Source: Oscillospiraceae bacterium (GTDB lineage Bacteria > Bacillota_A > Clostridia > Oscillospirales > Oscillospiraceae). Taken from it: a stretch of 60,798 nucleotides of DNA. The notes under the pieces were generated by a model. It saw only the letters and a program-made list of their open reading frames with translations, made no database searches and had not been told where the DNA came from. Where the stretch lies: NCBI GenBank assembly GCA_024690695.1, contig JAILOS010000097.1:1-60798 (forward strand), read 5' to 3'. Every line of letters starts with the position of its first letter. Within the stretch, counting starts at the first letter, position 1. Below are positions 18,021-25,390 of this stretch, piece by piece. Position numbers and translations under genes: made by a program.

Positions 18021-18049
18021 TTGACAAGGGAGGAGGCGGCTTCTATAAT
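18021..18049 (+). promoter_or_regulatory. Promoter for the permease operon
   Basis: Perfect consensus TTGACA (18021-18026), 17-base spacer, TATAAT (18044-18049). The 12-base palindrome TGTCAATTGACA at 18015-18026 supplies both divergent -35 elements. Confidence 0.85.
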
Positions 18050-18093
18050 TTTATACACCGTGTTCTTAATCGCCTGTCGGGGAGGTCGTTTCC

Positions 18094-19248
18094 ATGTCAA
18101 ACATCAAGGGTGAATCCAGACTCAGCTTCTTTGAGGCCACCGGCATCATCGTCGGCCACGGCGTCGGCGCCGGGATCCTTGCCGTTCCCGCTCTGGCCGC
18201 GCGCAACAGCGTGCTGGAGATCGTGCTGATCCTCGCTTTCTGCTACCTGTTCAACCTGCTGCTGCACCTGATCATCGCGGAGCTCAGCTTCAACAACGAA
18301 GGCGCTCAGTTCATCAGCTGCTTTGACAAGGAACTCTTCTCCGGCAAGTTCAAGCAGATCTTCACCTGGATCGCCTTCGGTCTGCTGGGTCTTTCGGTGC
18401 TGATGAACGTCAGCAGCTTCCTCACCGGCGCGGCCAACGTCTTCCATGACTGGCTCGGCCTGTCGGATACGCTTGCGATGCTGCTGTTCTACGTGATCGG
18501 CGCGGGCGTCGTGTTCTTCGGGATGAAGCTGGTCGGCGTCTGTGAGAAATACGCCGTCGCCGCAATGGCGCTCGTCATGGCCTTCCTGTTTGTCTATACG
18601 CTTACGGGCGAGGTTCAGCCTCTGCCCGCCGTGACCGGCAAGGCCGCCGACGCGCTGGCGCTGCTGGGCGTGGTGTCCTTCTCGCTGTCGGCCGTCATGT
18701 CCACGCCGCAGGTCGTCAAGGGCCTTGAAGGCGATCCCAAGCGCGTGCGGGCTTCAATCGCCGCGGGTCTCGGCATCAACGCGGCGCTGATCCTGCTCGT
18801 CACGCTGACGACGCTGCTGGGCGTCGGGGCGCAGAACGTGAGCGACAAGGGCGCGCTCGTCGACCTCGCCGGTCATCTCGGCGGCTGGGTGAGCGTCGTC
18901 AGCTTCGTCTTCTCGCTGCTCGCGCTGGCGACCTCCTTCTGGGCCAACACGCTGAACCTGCGCGATATCGTCCACGAGCAGACGAAATGGAACCGCAATC
19001 TGAGCTGGCTGGCCGCCTCTCTGCCCTGTCTGCTGCTTGCGCTGCTGAGCAGGCTCAGCTTTGTCAAATTCACGCTTTTCGCCAGCGCCGTACAGGTCGT
19101 CACCGGCATCGGCGTGATCGTCGCCTATAATCTCTCGCGCAAGCGCGTCGGAAAATCTGAGATCGTCGGCCGCTTCGGTACGCTGCCGTTCCAGATCTTC
19201 GTGCTGCTGTGCACGCTGCTGGCCACGGTCGGCGCGCTGCTGGGCTGA
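18094..19248 (+). CDS. Amino acid permease (APC superfamily, aromatic/hydroxy amino acid type)
   Basis: 384 residues with about eleven membrane helices. The N-terminal GIIVGHGVGAGILAVP is the unwound helix-1 substrate motif of APC transporters of the tryptophan/tyrosine/serine permease group. Probably an amino acid:H+ or Na+ symporter; the substrate is not determinable. It heads an operon of four genes: the hydrolase start overlaps its stop (TGATG), followed by the YARHG and serine hydrolase genes. Confidence 0.8.
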   Translation: MSNIKGESRLSFFEATGIIVGHGVGAGILAVPALAARNSVLEIVLILAFCYLFNLLLHLIIAELSFNNEGAQFISCFDKELFSGKFKQIFTWIAFGLLGLSVLMNVSSFLTGAANVFHDWLGLSDTLAMLLFYVIGAGVVFFGMKLVGVCEKYAVAAMALVMAFLFVYTLTGEVQPLPAVTGKAADALALLGVVSFSLSAVMSTPQVVKGLEGDPKRVRASIAAGLGINAALILLVTLTTLLGVGAQNVSDKGALVDLAGHLGGWVSVVSFVFSLLALATSFWANTLNLRDIVHEQTKWNRNLSWLAASLPCLLLALLSRLSFVKFTLFASAVQVVTGIGVIVAYNLSRKRVGKSEIVGRFGTLPFQIFVLLCTLLATVGALLG

Positions 19249-20165
19249 TGCGCAGGGCGCTGCTGATCGCGCCGGCGCTCGTTCTGGGCGCGGCGGCGCT
19301 GGGGCTGGAGGAGTTTTACCGCTTCACCTTCTGCCGCGAGGGTTCTCCCCTCTTAAACCGTCTGCTGGATAAAAAAGGCCACGAGGCGGACTATTATGAA
19401 AAGCGGGACGCCGCGGCCGAGCGGCTGCGCCGGCGTCCGCAGGAACGCATGAGCCTGCGCTCGGCGCGCGGAGAGAAGCTGGCCGGCTTCTATTTTCCGA
19501 TGCGCGGCGAGGGCAAGCGCATCGCCTTCATCGTGCACGGCTACCGCTCCGAGCACGCGGAGACCGCCGGACTTTACGCGGATTACTACGAGAGCCGCGG
19601 CTTCGACCTCTTCTGCTGCGACCACACCGCCCACGGCGAGAGCGAGGGGCGGCTGATCGGCTTTGATCTCTTCGAGGCCGCCGACTGCCTGCTTTGGATC
19701 GAGGCGCTGCGCCGCCGCTTCGGCGAGGACGTGCAGATCGTGCTGCACGGCTTTTCGATGGGCGCGGCGACCGTGATGAAGATGAGCGCCGACTGTCCCG
19801 GAAACGTAAAGCTGATCGTTGCCGACTGCGGCTATGCCGACGCGCAGCGGCAGCTTGCCGGTCAGTTCGGGCCGCTCTATCCCCCGCTGCGGCTGCTGCA
19901 CCGTCTGATCGCCGGCGTCGATCTGCGCGACGGCGACGTGCGGCCAAGCCTCCGGCGCTCGCGGATCCCGATCCTGATCGTGCACGGCAGGCTGGACAAG
20001 ACCGTTCCCTTTGAAAACGCGCCGGAGCTCTTTGCCTGCGCCCGGAGCGAGAAAGACTGTCTCTACGTTGAAAACGCAAGACACGTGGAATCTATGTACG
20101 CCGCGCCCGAGGCCTACGCGGCCAGGCTCGACGCCATGATCGGAAAAACTGTACGAACGGAGTAA
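19248..20165 (+). CDS. Alpha/beta hydrolase, membrane-anchored or secreted
   Basis: 305 residues starting at the ATG that overlaps the permease stop by one base. An N-terminal hydrophobic segment (3-20) acts as signal anchor. The triad is Ser170 (HGFSMGA), Asp250 (GRLDKTVPF) and His279 (ARHVES), with HGYRS as oxyanion-hole motif. It resembles the BAAT/YqkD-like acyl hydrolases of Firmicutes. Substrate unknown. Confidence 0.85.
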   Translation: MRRALLIAPALVLGAAALGLEEFYRFTFCREGSPLLNRLLDKKGHEADYYEKRDAAAERLRRRPQERMSLRSARGEKLAGFYFPMRGEGKRIAFIVHGYRSEHAETAGLYADYYESRGFDLFCCDHTAHGESEGRLIGFDLFEAADCLLWIEALRRRFGEDVQIVLHGFSMGAATVMKMSADCPGNVKLIVADCGYADAQRQLAGQFGPLYPPLRLLHRLIAGVDLRDGDVRPSLRRSRIPILIVHGRLDKTVPFENAPELFACARSEKDCLYVENARHVESMYAAPEAYAARLDAMIGKTVRTE

Positions 20166-20170
20166 GCAAG

Positions 20171-20962
20171 ATGTGGAAATGCAAGGATTGCGGCAAATCC
20201 AATTCGGATACCGCACAGTTCTGCGTCGGCTGCGGCAGGGAGAGATCCGCCGCGCCGCGGCCGCGCCCGGCCGCCCGGAAAAGAGCGGAGGAGCCGGAGA
20301 GAGAGTACGCCGGCTCAAAGCTGCGCGCCTTTCTTCTGGCCTTCGTATCCCTGCTGCTGGTCGGAGCGATCGTTGCGGTCATTGTTATCTACCCCAGGCT
20401 GCGCGAATCCGCCGAGGAAAAGCGCGAGGACAGGGAGTCGAGTGAAAGAGACCGCAGCAGCCGCCGCAAGAGCGACGAGCCCGGCACAGAAAAGCCCGAA
20501 GACGTTTCCGGCCGACGCGGCGAGGCTTCCGAAGCCGAAACGGGCGAGTCCGGCGGCACCGCAAGCTACGTGATCGGCGGCGACCCGAACGCTACGCCCG
20601 CCCCCTTCGTAACGGCAGCCCCGCAGCCCGACGTCAGCCCGACGCCGGCGCCCACGCCGACGCCCGCCGTCGTCACGGGCGACTACATCCTCCCCGAGAG
20701 CAACAGCCGCTACCTCACTGAGGACGACCTGAAGGGACTGAGCTGGGAGCAGTGCTGCCTTGCGAGGAACGAGATCTTCGCCCGCCGCGGGCGTCTGTTC
20801 AAGAACGAACAAATCGCCGCCTATTTTGCGGGCAAGAGCTGGTACAAGGGAACCGTCTCGCCGGAGAATTTCAGCGAAAGCGTCTTCAACAGCTACGAGT
20901 CGGCCAACGTCAGCTTTATCCACGATTACGAGATCGCCCACTGGGGGAAATCCTACTATTGA
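20171..20962 (+). CDS. Zinc-ribbon membrane protein with YARHG domain
   Basis: 263 residues. Zinc ribbon with Cys4, Cys7, Cys18, Cys21; Arg-rich stretch; one membrane helix (about 50-74); a long charged then Pro/Thr-rich extracellular linker; and a C-terminal YARHG domain (about 190-263, core LARNEIFARRGRLF). YARHG domains are extracellular and of unknown ligand. It follows the hydrolase by five bases, and the next gene overlaps its stop. It is one of three proteins here built as zinc ribbon, helix, outer domain. Confidence 0.85.
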   Translation: MWKCKDCGKSNSDTAQFCVGCGRERSAAPRPRPAARKRAEEPEREYAGSKLRAFLLAFVSLLLVGAIVAVIVIYPRLRESAEEKREDRESSERDRSSRRKSDEPGTEKPEDVSGRRGEASEAETGESGGTASYVIGGDPNATPAPFVTAAPQPDVSPTPAPTPTPAVVTGDYILPESNSRYLTEDDLKGLSWEQCCLARNEIFARRGRLFKNEQIAAYFAGKSWYKGTVSPENFSESVFNSYESANVSFIHDYEIAHWGKSYY

Positions 20963-21909
20963 AGCTCGATCGACTGACAAGACGGCGCCTTTTTGTCTGC
21001 GCCGCTGCGCTGTGCGCTTCGCTGGCGCTGATCGCCGCGGCGCTGCTGCTGGGCAGGGCCCGCTCTCCGGCTGACGCTGTCGCCGTCAGGCGCTCCCCGC
21101 ATCCGCTCACGCAGGAGGAGCTCTCCGGCGCTGCGACGCCGGAACCGGCCCCCGGGCCGACGCACGGGCCGGAGGCCCCGGACGGGATCGGCAGGCGGCC
21201 GGACGCCGCGCTGCAGAAGCTGCTGGACGAAGGCTGTCCGGCGGAGAACGGGACCTGGGATCTGCTCGTGTACTGTCCGGACGACGGACGCTTTGCCGCT
21301 CGCTCCGACGGCGGCGATTCGCCTTCGGTATCGGCCAGCCTGATCAAGCTCTTCGTCATGGGCGCCGTGTTCGAACGCTTCGGCGAGCCGGACGCCGCGC
21401 TCGCAGTCGAAGTGCGGGACATGATCGCCCTCAGCGACAACGAGGCGGCGAACCGACTGATCCGGCTCCTCGGCGACGGCGACGACGAGGCCGGGATGGA
21501 CGCCGTAAACGCCTTTGCGGACTCGCTCGGCTGCCGCTCGACGCGTCTCCGGAGACTGATGCTGGTCGAAAACGGGCTGCAGAATACCACGTCCGCCGAC
21601 GACTGCGCGCTGCTGCTGGAAGCGCTCTATCGCCGCAAGCTGGTCTCCCCGGAGGCCTCCGAGGCGATGCTTGCGCTGCTCGAGGCGCAGACGGTGAACG
21701 ACCGTATCCCGGCCCTGCTGCCGCCGGACACGGTCTGCGCGCACAAGACGGGCGATCTGACCGGACTGTGCTGCGGCGACGTCGGTCTCGTCCGCGCGCC
21801 GGGCGCGACCTATATTTTCTGCGCGATCTGCGGAGAACCGGCTTCCCTTTCAAAAGCGGCGAGCGATATCGCCGCTCTGTCTCTGGCCGTGTACGAAGAA
21901 CTCTCCTGA
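20959..21909 (+). CDS. SxxK serine hydrolase (beta-lactamase/penicillin-binding-protein fold)
   Basis: 316 residues starting at TTG (20959), which overlaps the previous stop as TTGA. The signal anchor is at 8-32, with a Pro-rich linker to about 80. Catalytic motifs are SLIK at 127-130, SDN at 159-161 and KTG at 263-265. A class A Omega-loop ExxLN is not visible, so I read it as a wall-active peptidase or D,D-carboxypeptidase-like enzyme rather than a resistance beta-lactamase. Last gene of the permease operon, before a strong terminator. Confidence 0.82.
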   Translation: MKLDRLTRRRLFVCAAALCASLALIAAALLLGRARSPADAVAVRRSPHPLTQEELSGAATPEPAPGPTHGPEAPDGIGRRPDAALQKLLDEGCPAENGTWDLLVYCPDDGRFAARSDGGDSPSVSASLIKLFVMGAVFERFGEPDAALAVEVRDMIALSDNEAANRLIRLLGDGDDEAGMDAVNAFADSLGCRSTRLRRLMLVENGLQNTTSADDCALLLEALYRRKLVSPEASEAMLALLEAQTVNDRIPALLPPDTVCAHKTGDLTGLCCGDVGLVRAPGATYIFCAICGEPASLSKAASDIAALSLAVYEELS

Positions 21910-21913
21910 ACAG

Positions 21914-21966
21914 AAAAAAAGACAGGCAAACCGCTTTTTGCAGAAAGCGATCTGCCTGTCTTTTTT
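21914..21966. terminator. Bidirectional terminator between the serine hydrolase and pseudokinase genes
   Basis: Outer stem GACAGGCA (21921-21928) with TGCCTGTC (21953-21960), plus an inner CGCTTT/AAAGCG stem, flanked by seven A and six T. Confidence 0.9.
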
Positions 21967-21975
21967 CTTTCGGCC

Positions 21976-23520
21976 TTATCCCTCAAACTCGATCACATAG
22001 GCGACGCGCCCGGTATAGGTATAGTAATAATACTCGAACGGATCGCGGTTGATATCGTTGTAGCGCCACTCGCCGCTGTCCTTTGTCAGCATGATATAGT
22101 CCTCGGCGACGCCGGCCCAGGAGTAGCTGGGCTCGTCGTCCGCCCAGACGATATAGCCTCCGTTCGTCTCCTTGACCCATTTCAGATCGCCCTCGATGCG
22201 GCGGCAGCCGACCCAGGCGAAGGTCACGCCCTGCTCGTCAAGCAGCGCGGTCACGCGGTCAAACTCCGCTTTATCGTCGATCACGACGAGATAGCCGCCG
22301 GCGTTGACGCTCCTGTCGCGCGCCTCGACCCAGTCGACGTCGTCGACGAAGACGTGATAGCTGTGTTCCAGCGGGACCGGCGTGGGCTCCGGTGTCGGAT
22401 CCGGCGTCGTCTCGACGGTCTCGGGCGTGGTCTGCGGCGCGGGGACGCTCCCCTGCTCGGGCTGCAGCGTTTCGGCAGGCAGCGGCGTCGCCTCAGCCGC
22501 GGTTCCTTCAGGCGATTCCTGCATGAGGATCACGTTTCGGTAATAGAGCGCGGCGCCGACCAGCAGCAGACTCAACAGCAGGAACAGAAGGATCGGGCGA
22601 AGACGGCGGCGGCGCACCTTTTTGGCGATGGTTTTCTCTCTTGCGACGCTGTTTTGATACTGCACCGGCGTCCGTTTGACGACGACGGGCTCCAGCTCCG
22701 GGTTCTTCTCCTCCGTGAGGATCACCACCGGGAAATCCTCCGGCACTTCCGGCTCGTCGGGTTTATCCTCGCTCTCGGCGGGCTTTTCCTCGCTCTTCTC
22801 TTCCGCCGTATTCTCCGCGCTCTTCTCTTCCGGGATCGCTTCTTCCTCTTCCTCAGGCTCCTCGGGCTCCTCCGGAGCCTTCTCAAGATCGGGATCTTCT
22901 TCTTTTTTCAGAATGTCCAACATCATACGCTCCACAGGACTCAGCTCGTCTTCGCTTTTATGAAACAGCGTTTCCGCTTCCGCCGAGCCGTCGATATAAA
23001 TATTGTTCACACAGCTCACGAGCGCCGCGCGAAGCTCTTCCACGCTCTGATAGCGCTCGTTGGCCTGAAAGGCCGTCGCCTTCCCGATGATCTCCGCAAG
23101 GCGCCTGCCGGCCCCTTCCGGCACGCGGAAGCCGTCTCCCTTCAGTCTTCTCTCTCTGGCGCGGCGGTTGCCGGGCCTGCCGAAGGGCAGCCTGCCGCCG
23201 CTGACCGCCGTGTACAGCAGCAGGCCGAGCGCGTATACGTCCGCCGCTGGGCTCTTTTCCCCGTTCCAGTACAGCTCCGGCGCGAGGAAATCCAGCTCGG
23301 GATCGGCCCAGCCCTCGCCGCTTACCGGGCCGATGACGACGCTCTCGCCTTCGACGTCGATATTGTCCGGATACAGACCGCCGTGCCAGTGCGCCGTGCC
23401 GGATTCCGCCTGCACCTGCCGGCAGATCCGCACGAACAGCGCGCAGATCTCGCCGCGGTCGAGCCCTTCCAGGGCCTCTGCCAGCGGACGCCGCGCGGAC
23501 TCTTCTCTCTCTTTATCCAC
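21976..23520 (-). CDS. Transmembrane pseudokinase with extracellular C-type-lectin-like domain
   Basis: 514 residues, GTG start after GGGAGGAGACCCCT. Residues 1-170 match only the C-lobe of a Hanks-type Ser/Thr kinase: HGGLYPDN at 47-54 stands where HRDLKPEN should be, the DFG position reads GPVSG, and FLAPELYW, DVYALGLLLY and RYQSVEEL follow in correct order. The Gly-rich loop and catalytic Lys are absent, so it cannot be an ordinary active kinase. A Glu-rich linker leads to one membrane helix (about 303-325), a Pro/Thr-rich linker and a C-terminal domain with W-EA, GGYLV, WVG, WADDEP and the terminal VIEFEG, the C-type-lectin-like pattern without cysteines. Probably a receptor. Confidence 0.75.
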   Translation of the reverse strand: MDKEREESARRPLAEALEGLDRGEICALFVRICRQVQAESGTAHWHGGLYPDNIDVEGESVVIGPVSGEGWADPELDFLAPELYWNGEKSPAADVYALGLLLYTAVSGGRLPFGRPGNRRARERRLKGDGFRVPEGAGRRLAEIIGKATAFQANERYQSVEELRAALVSCVNNIYIDGSAEAETLFHKSEDELSPVERMMLDILKKEEDPDLEKAPEEPEEPEEEEEAIPEEKSAENTAEEKSEEKPAESEDKPDEPEVPEDFPVVILTEEKNPELEPVVVKRTPVQYQNSVAREKTIAKKVRRRRLRPILLFLLLSLLLVGAALYYRNVILMQESPEGTAAEATPLPAETLQPEQGSVPAPQTTPETVETTPDPTPEPTPVPLEHSYHVFVDDVDWVEARDRSVNAGGYLVVIDDKAEFDRVTALLDEQGVTFAWVGCRRIEGDLKWVKETNGGYIVWADDEPSYSWAGVAEDYIMLTKDSGEWRYNDINRDPFEYYYYTYTGRVAYVIEFEG

Positions 23521-23557
23521 AGGGGTCTCCTCCCGTCGGTCGTTTTTTATCTACGTT

Positions 23558-23586
23558 ATGTTAACACACAGCACCCGAATCGTCAA
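23558..23586 (-). promoter_or_regulatory. Promoter for the pseudokinase gene
   Basis: TTGACG (23586-23581), 17-base spacer, TAACAT (23563-23558), 37 bases before the GTG start. Confidence 0.6.
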
Positions 23587-23613
23587 GCGCTTCCTCGGTC
23601 TTTCGACCCTGCC

Positions 23614-25215
23614 TTATTTCTCCATTTTGTCCGCGATCGCGTTGATCTGGTCGGTATAGCGGGCCAGCTCTTTATTGGCGCGTCCCTCGCAGCCCTTCGC
23701 CGCCTGCACCAGACGCTCGACCGCTTCAAGCAGGCGCCGGAACACGGGGCTTACCGCCGGCGCCTTCGGCTGTTTTTTGATCGGCCTGCCCTCCGGCATC
23801 CGGTCAAAGTCGCGGCGCAGCAGATCGTAGCGGCAGCCGCTGTAGGGCGCGTAGGCCCGGAAGCCGAGCTCCCCGTTCAGACAGGCGGCGAAGCTCTCCG
23901 CGCTCTCCGGGTCGCCGTGATTGACGAAGGTCAGCAGCGGCTTCTCGCGGAAGCCGCCGAGCCAGCGGATCAGTCCGTTTTTGTCCGCGTGCCCGCTCAC
24001 GCCGGGCAGCGTGTCGATCTCTGCGCAGACCTCGATCTCCTCGTTGAAGAGCTTGACGCGCTTGACGCCGTCGGTCAGCATCCGGCCGAGCGTGCCGGAC
24101 GACTGATAGCCCACGAAGAGCACCGTGCACTCCGGCCGCCAGAGATTGTGCTTGAGATGATGCCGGATGCGGCCCGCGTCGCACATGCCGCTGGCCGAGA
24201 GGATCACCTTCGGCGTTTTGTCCTCGTTGATTGCTTTGGATTCCTCCTGGGAGACGGCCAGCTTCAGCCCCGGGAAAACCAGCGGATTCACGCCGGAGCG
24301 GATCACCTGCCGCATCTCCTCGTCCAGGTATTCCGTGTCGCACTGGAGAAAGACGTTCGTGGCCTCGATCGCCAGCGGGCTGTCCACAAACACCGGGAAA
24401 TCCCCGTGGCCGGTAACGAGGCCGCGCTCCTTGATCTCCCGGATAAAATACAGCAGCTCCTGCGTGCGGCCGACGGCGAAGGCGGGGATCACGACGTTGC
24501 CGCCGCGGTCGAGCGTTTTCTGGATGCGCTGCGCGAGCTCGCCGACGTAATCCGGGCGTTCCGCGGTATGCAGCCGGTCGCCGTAGGTCGATTCGATGAC
24601 CAGATACTCCGTCTGCTCCACGTTCTGCGGATCGCTGAGAATGGGCTGATCGCTGTTGCCGATATCGCCGGAGAAGGTGATCTTCCGCTCCTCGCCGTTC
24701 TCGCGCATCCAGACCTCGATCGCCGCCGAGCCGAGCAGATGCCCCACGTCGGTAAAGCGGACGGTAAAGCTCTCGTTCACCTGGATCCGCGTCAGATATC
24801 CGCAGGGGCGCAGCAGCGACAGCAGCTTCGCCACGTCGTCCAGATCATAGAGCGGCTCTATTTCCGGCTCGCCCTTTCGCTGGGCCTTGCGGTTCTGCCA
24901 CTCAGCCTCGGAGATCTGAATATTCGCGCAGTCGCGCAGCATGATATCGCACAGCGAGCAGGTGGCCGCTGTAGCGTAGACCGGGCCGCGGAAGCCGTTT
25001 TTGACCAGCAGGGGCAGCAGCCCCGCGTGGTCGATGTGCGCATGGGTCAGCAGTACGAAATCGAGCTCGGAAACGGGAACCGGCAGGGGCTCGTTTTCAA
25101 AGAGATCCTTTCCCTGTTCCATGCCGTAGTCCACGATGCCCTTTTTGTCGCCGGCCTCCAGGAGCGTACAGCTCCCCGTGACCTCGTGGGCGGCGCCGAG
25201 AAACGTAACTTTCAT
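23614..25215 (-). CDS. Beta-CASP metallo-beta-lactamase-fold RNA nuclease
   Basis: 533 residues, starting at the ATG at 25215 preceded by AAGGAAGGGAATAGCG. The zinc motif HAHIDH at 58-63 and the later GHLLGSA, SGDIG, ESTYGDR, SASGMCD and VNHGD motifs place it in the YSH1/CPSF73-like group of beta-CASP nucleases, which cleave RNA endo- or exonucleolytically. It is distinct from RNase J, lacking the RNase J C-terminal domain; a short helical tail of about 60 residues replaces it. Confidence 0.88.
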   Translation of the reverse strand: MKVTFLGAAHEVTGSCTLLEAGDKKGIVDYGMEQGKDLFENEPLPVPVSELDFVLLTHAHIDHAGLLPLLVKNGFRGPVYATAATCSLCDIMLRDCANIQISEAEWQNRKAQRKGEPEIEPLYDLDDVAKLLSLLRPCGYLTRIQVNESFTVRFTDVGHLLGSAAIEVWMRENGEERKITFSGDIGNSDQPILSDPQNVEQTEYLVIESTYGDRLHTAERPDYVGELAQRIQKTLDRGGNVVIPAFAVGRTQELLYFIREIKERGLVTGHGDFPVFVDSPLAIEATNVFLQCDTEYLDEEMRQVIRSGVNPLVFPGLKLAVSQEESKAINEDKTPKVILSASGMCDAGRIRHHLKHNLWRPECTVLFVGYQSSGTLGRMLTDGVKRVKLFNEEIEVCAEIDTLPGVSGHADKNGLIRWLGGFREKPLLTFVNHGDPESAESFAACLNGELGFRAYAPYSGCRYDLLRRDFDRMPEGRPIKKQPKAPAVSPVFRRLLEAVERLVQAAKGCEGRANKELARYTDQINAIADKMEK

Positions 25216-25245
25216 CGCTATTCCCTTCCTTTTCCCTTTTTCTTT

Positions 25246-25274
25246 ATCATACACCCGCCGCGCTCCCGCATCAA
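25246..25274 (-). promoter_or_regulatory. Promoter for the beta-CASP nuclease gene
   Basis: TTGATG (25274-25269), 17-base spacer, TATGAT (25251-25246) on the minus strand. Confidence 0.5.
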
Positions 25275-25390
25275 TTCTCTTTTTGTAAAGAATAATTAAG
25301 AGAATTTGCAGAATTCGGGATGGCGAAAAGCAGAGAAATATGCTATACTGTTAACTTGAGTCTGATGAAATCCCCGAACGGAGACGCTTT

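Noticed and set aside
20959..21909. Resistance beta-lactamase
   Set aside because: SxxK, SDN and KTG are present but no Omega-loop ExxLN is visible, and the operon context points to envelope functions.
22354..25299. A 981-codon open frame on the plus strand
   Set aside because: It lies antisense to the pseudokinase and beta-CASP nuclease genes, has no domain-like sequence, and arises from GC-rich codon structure on the other strand.
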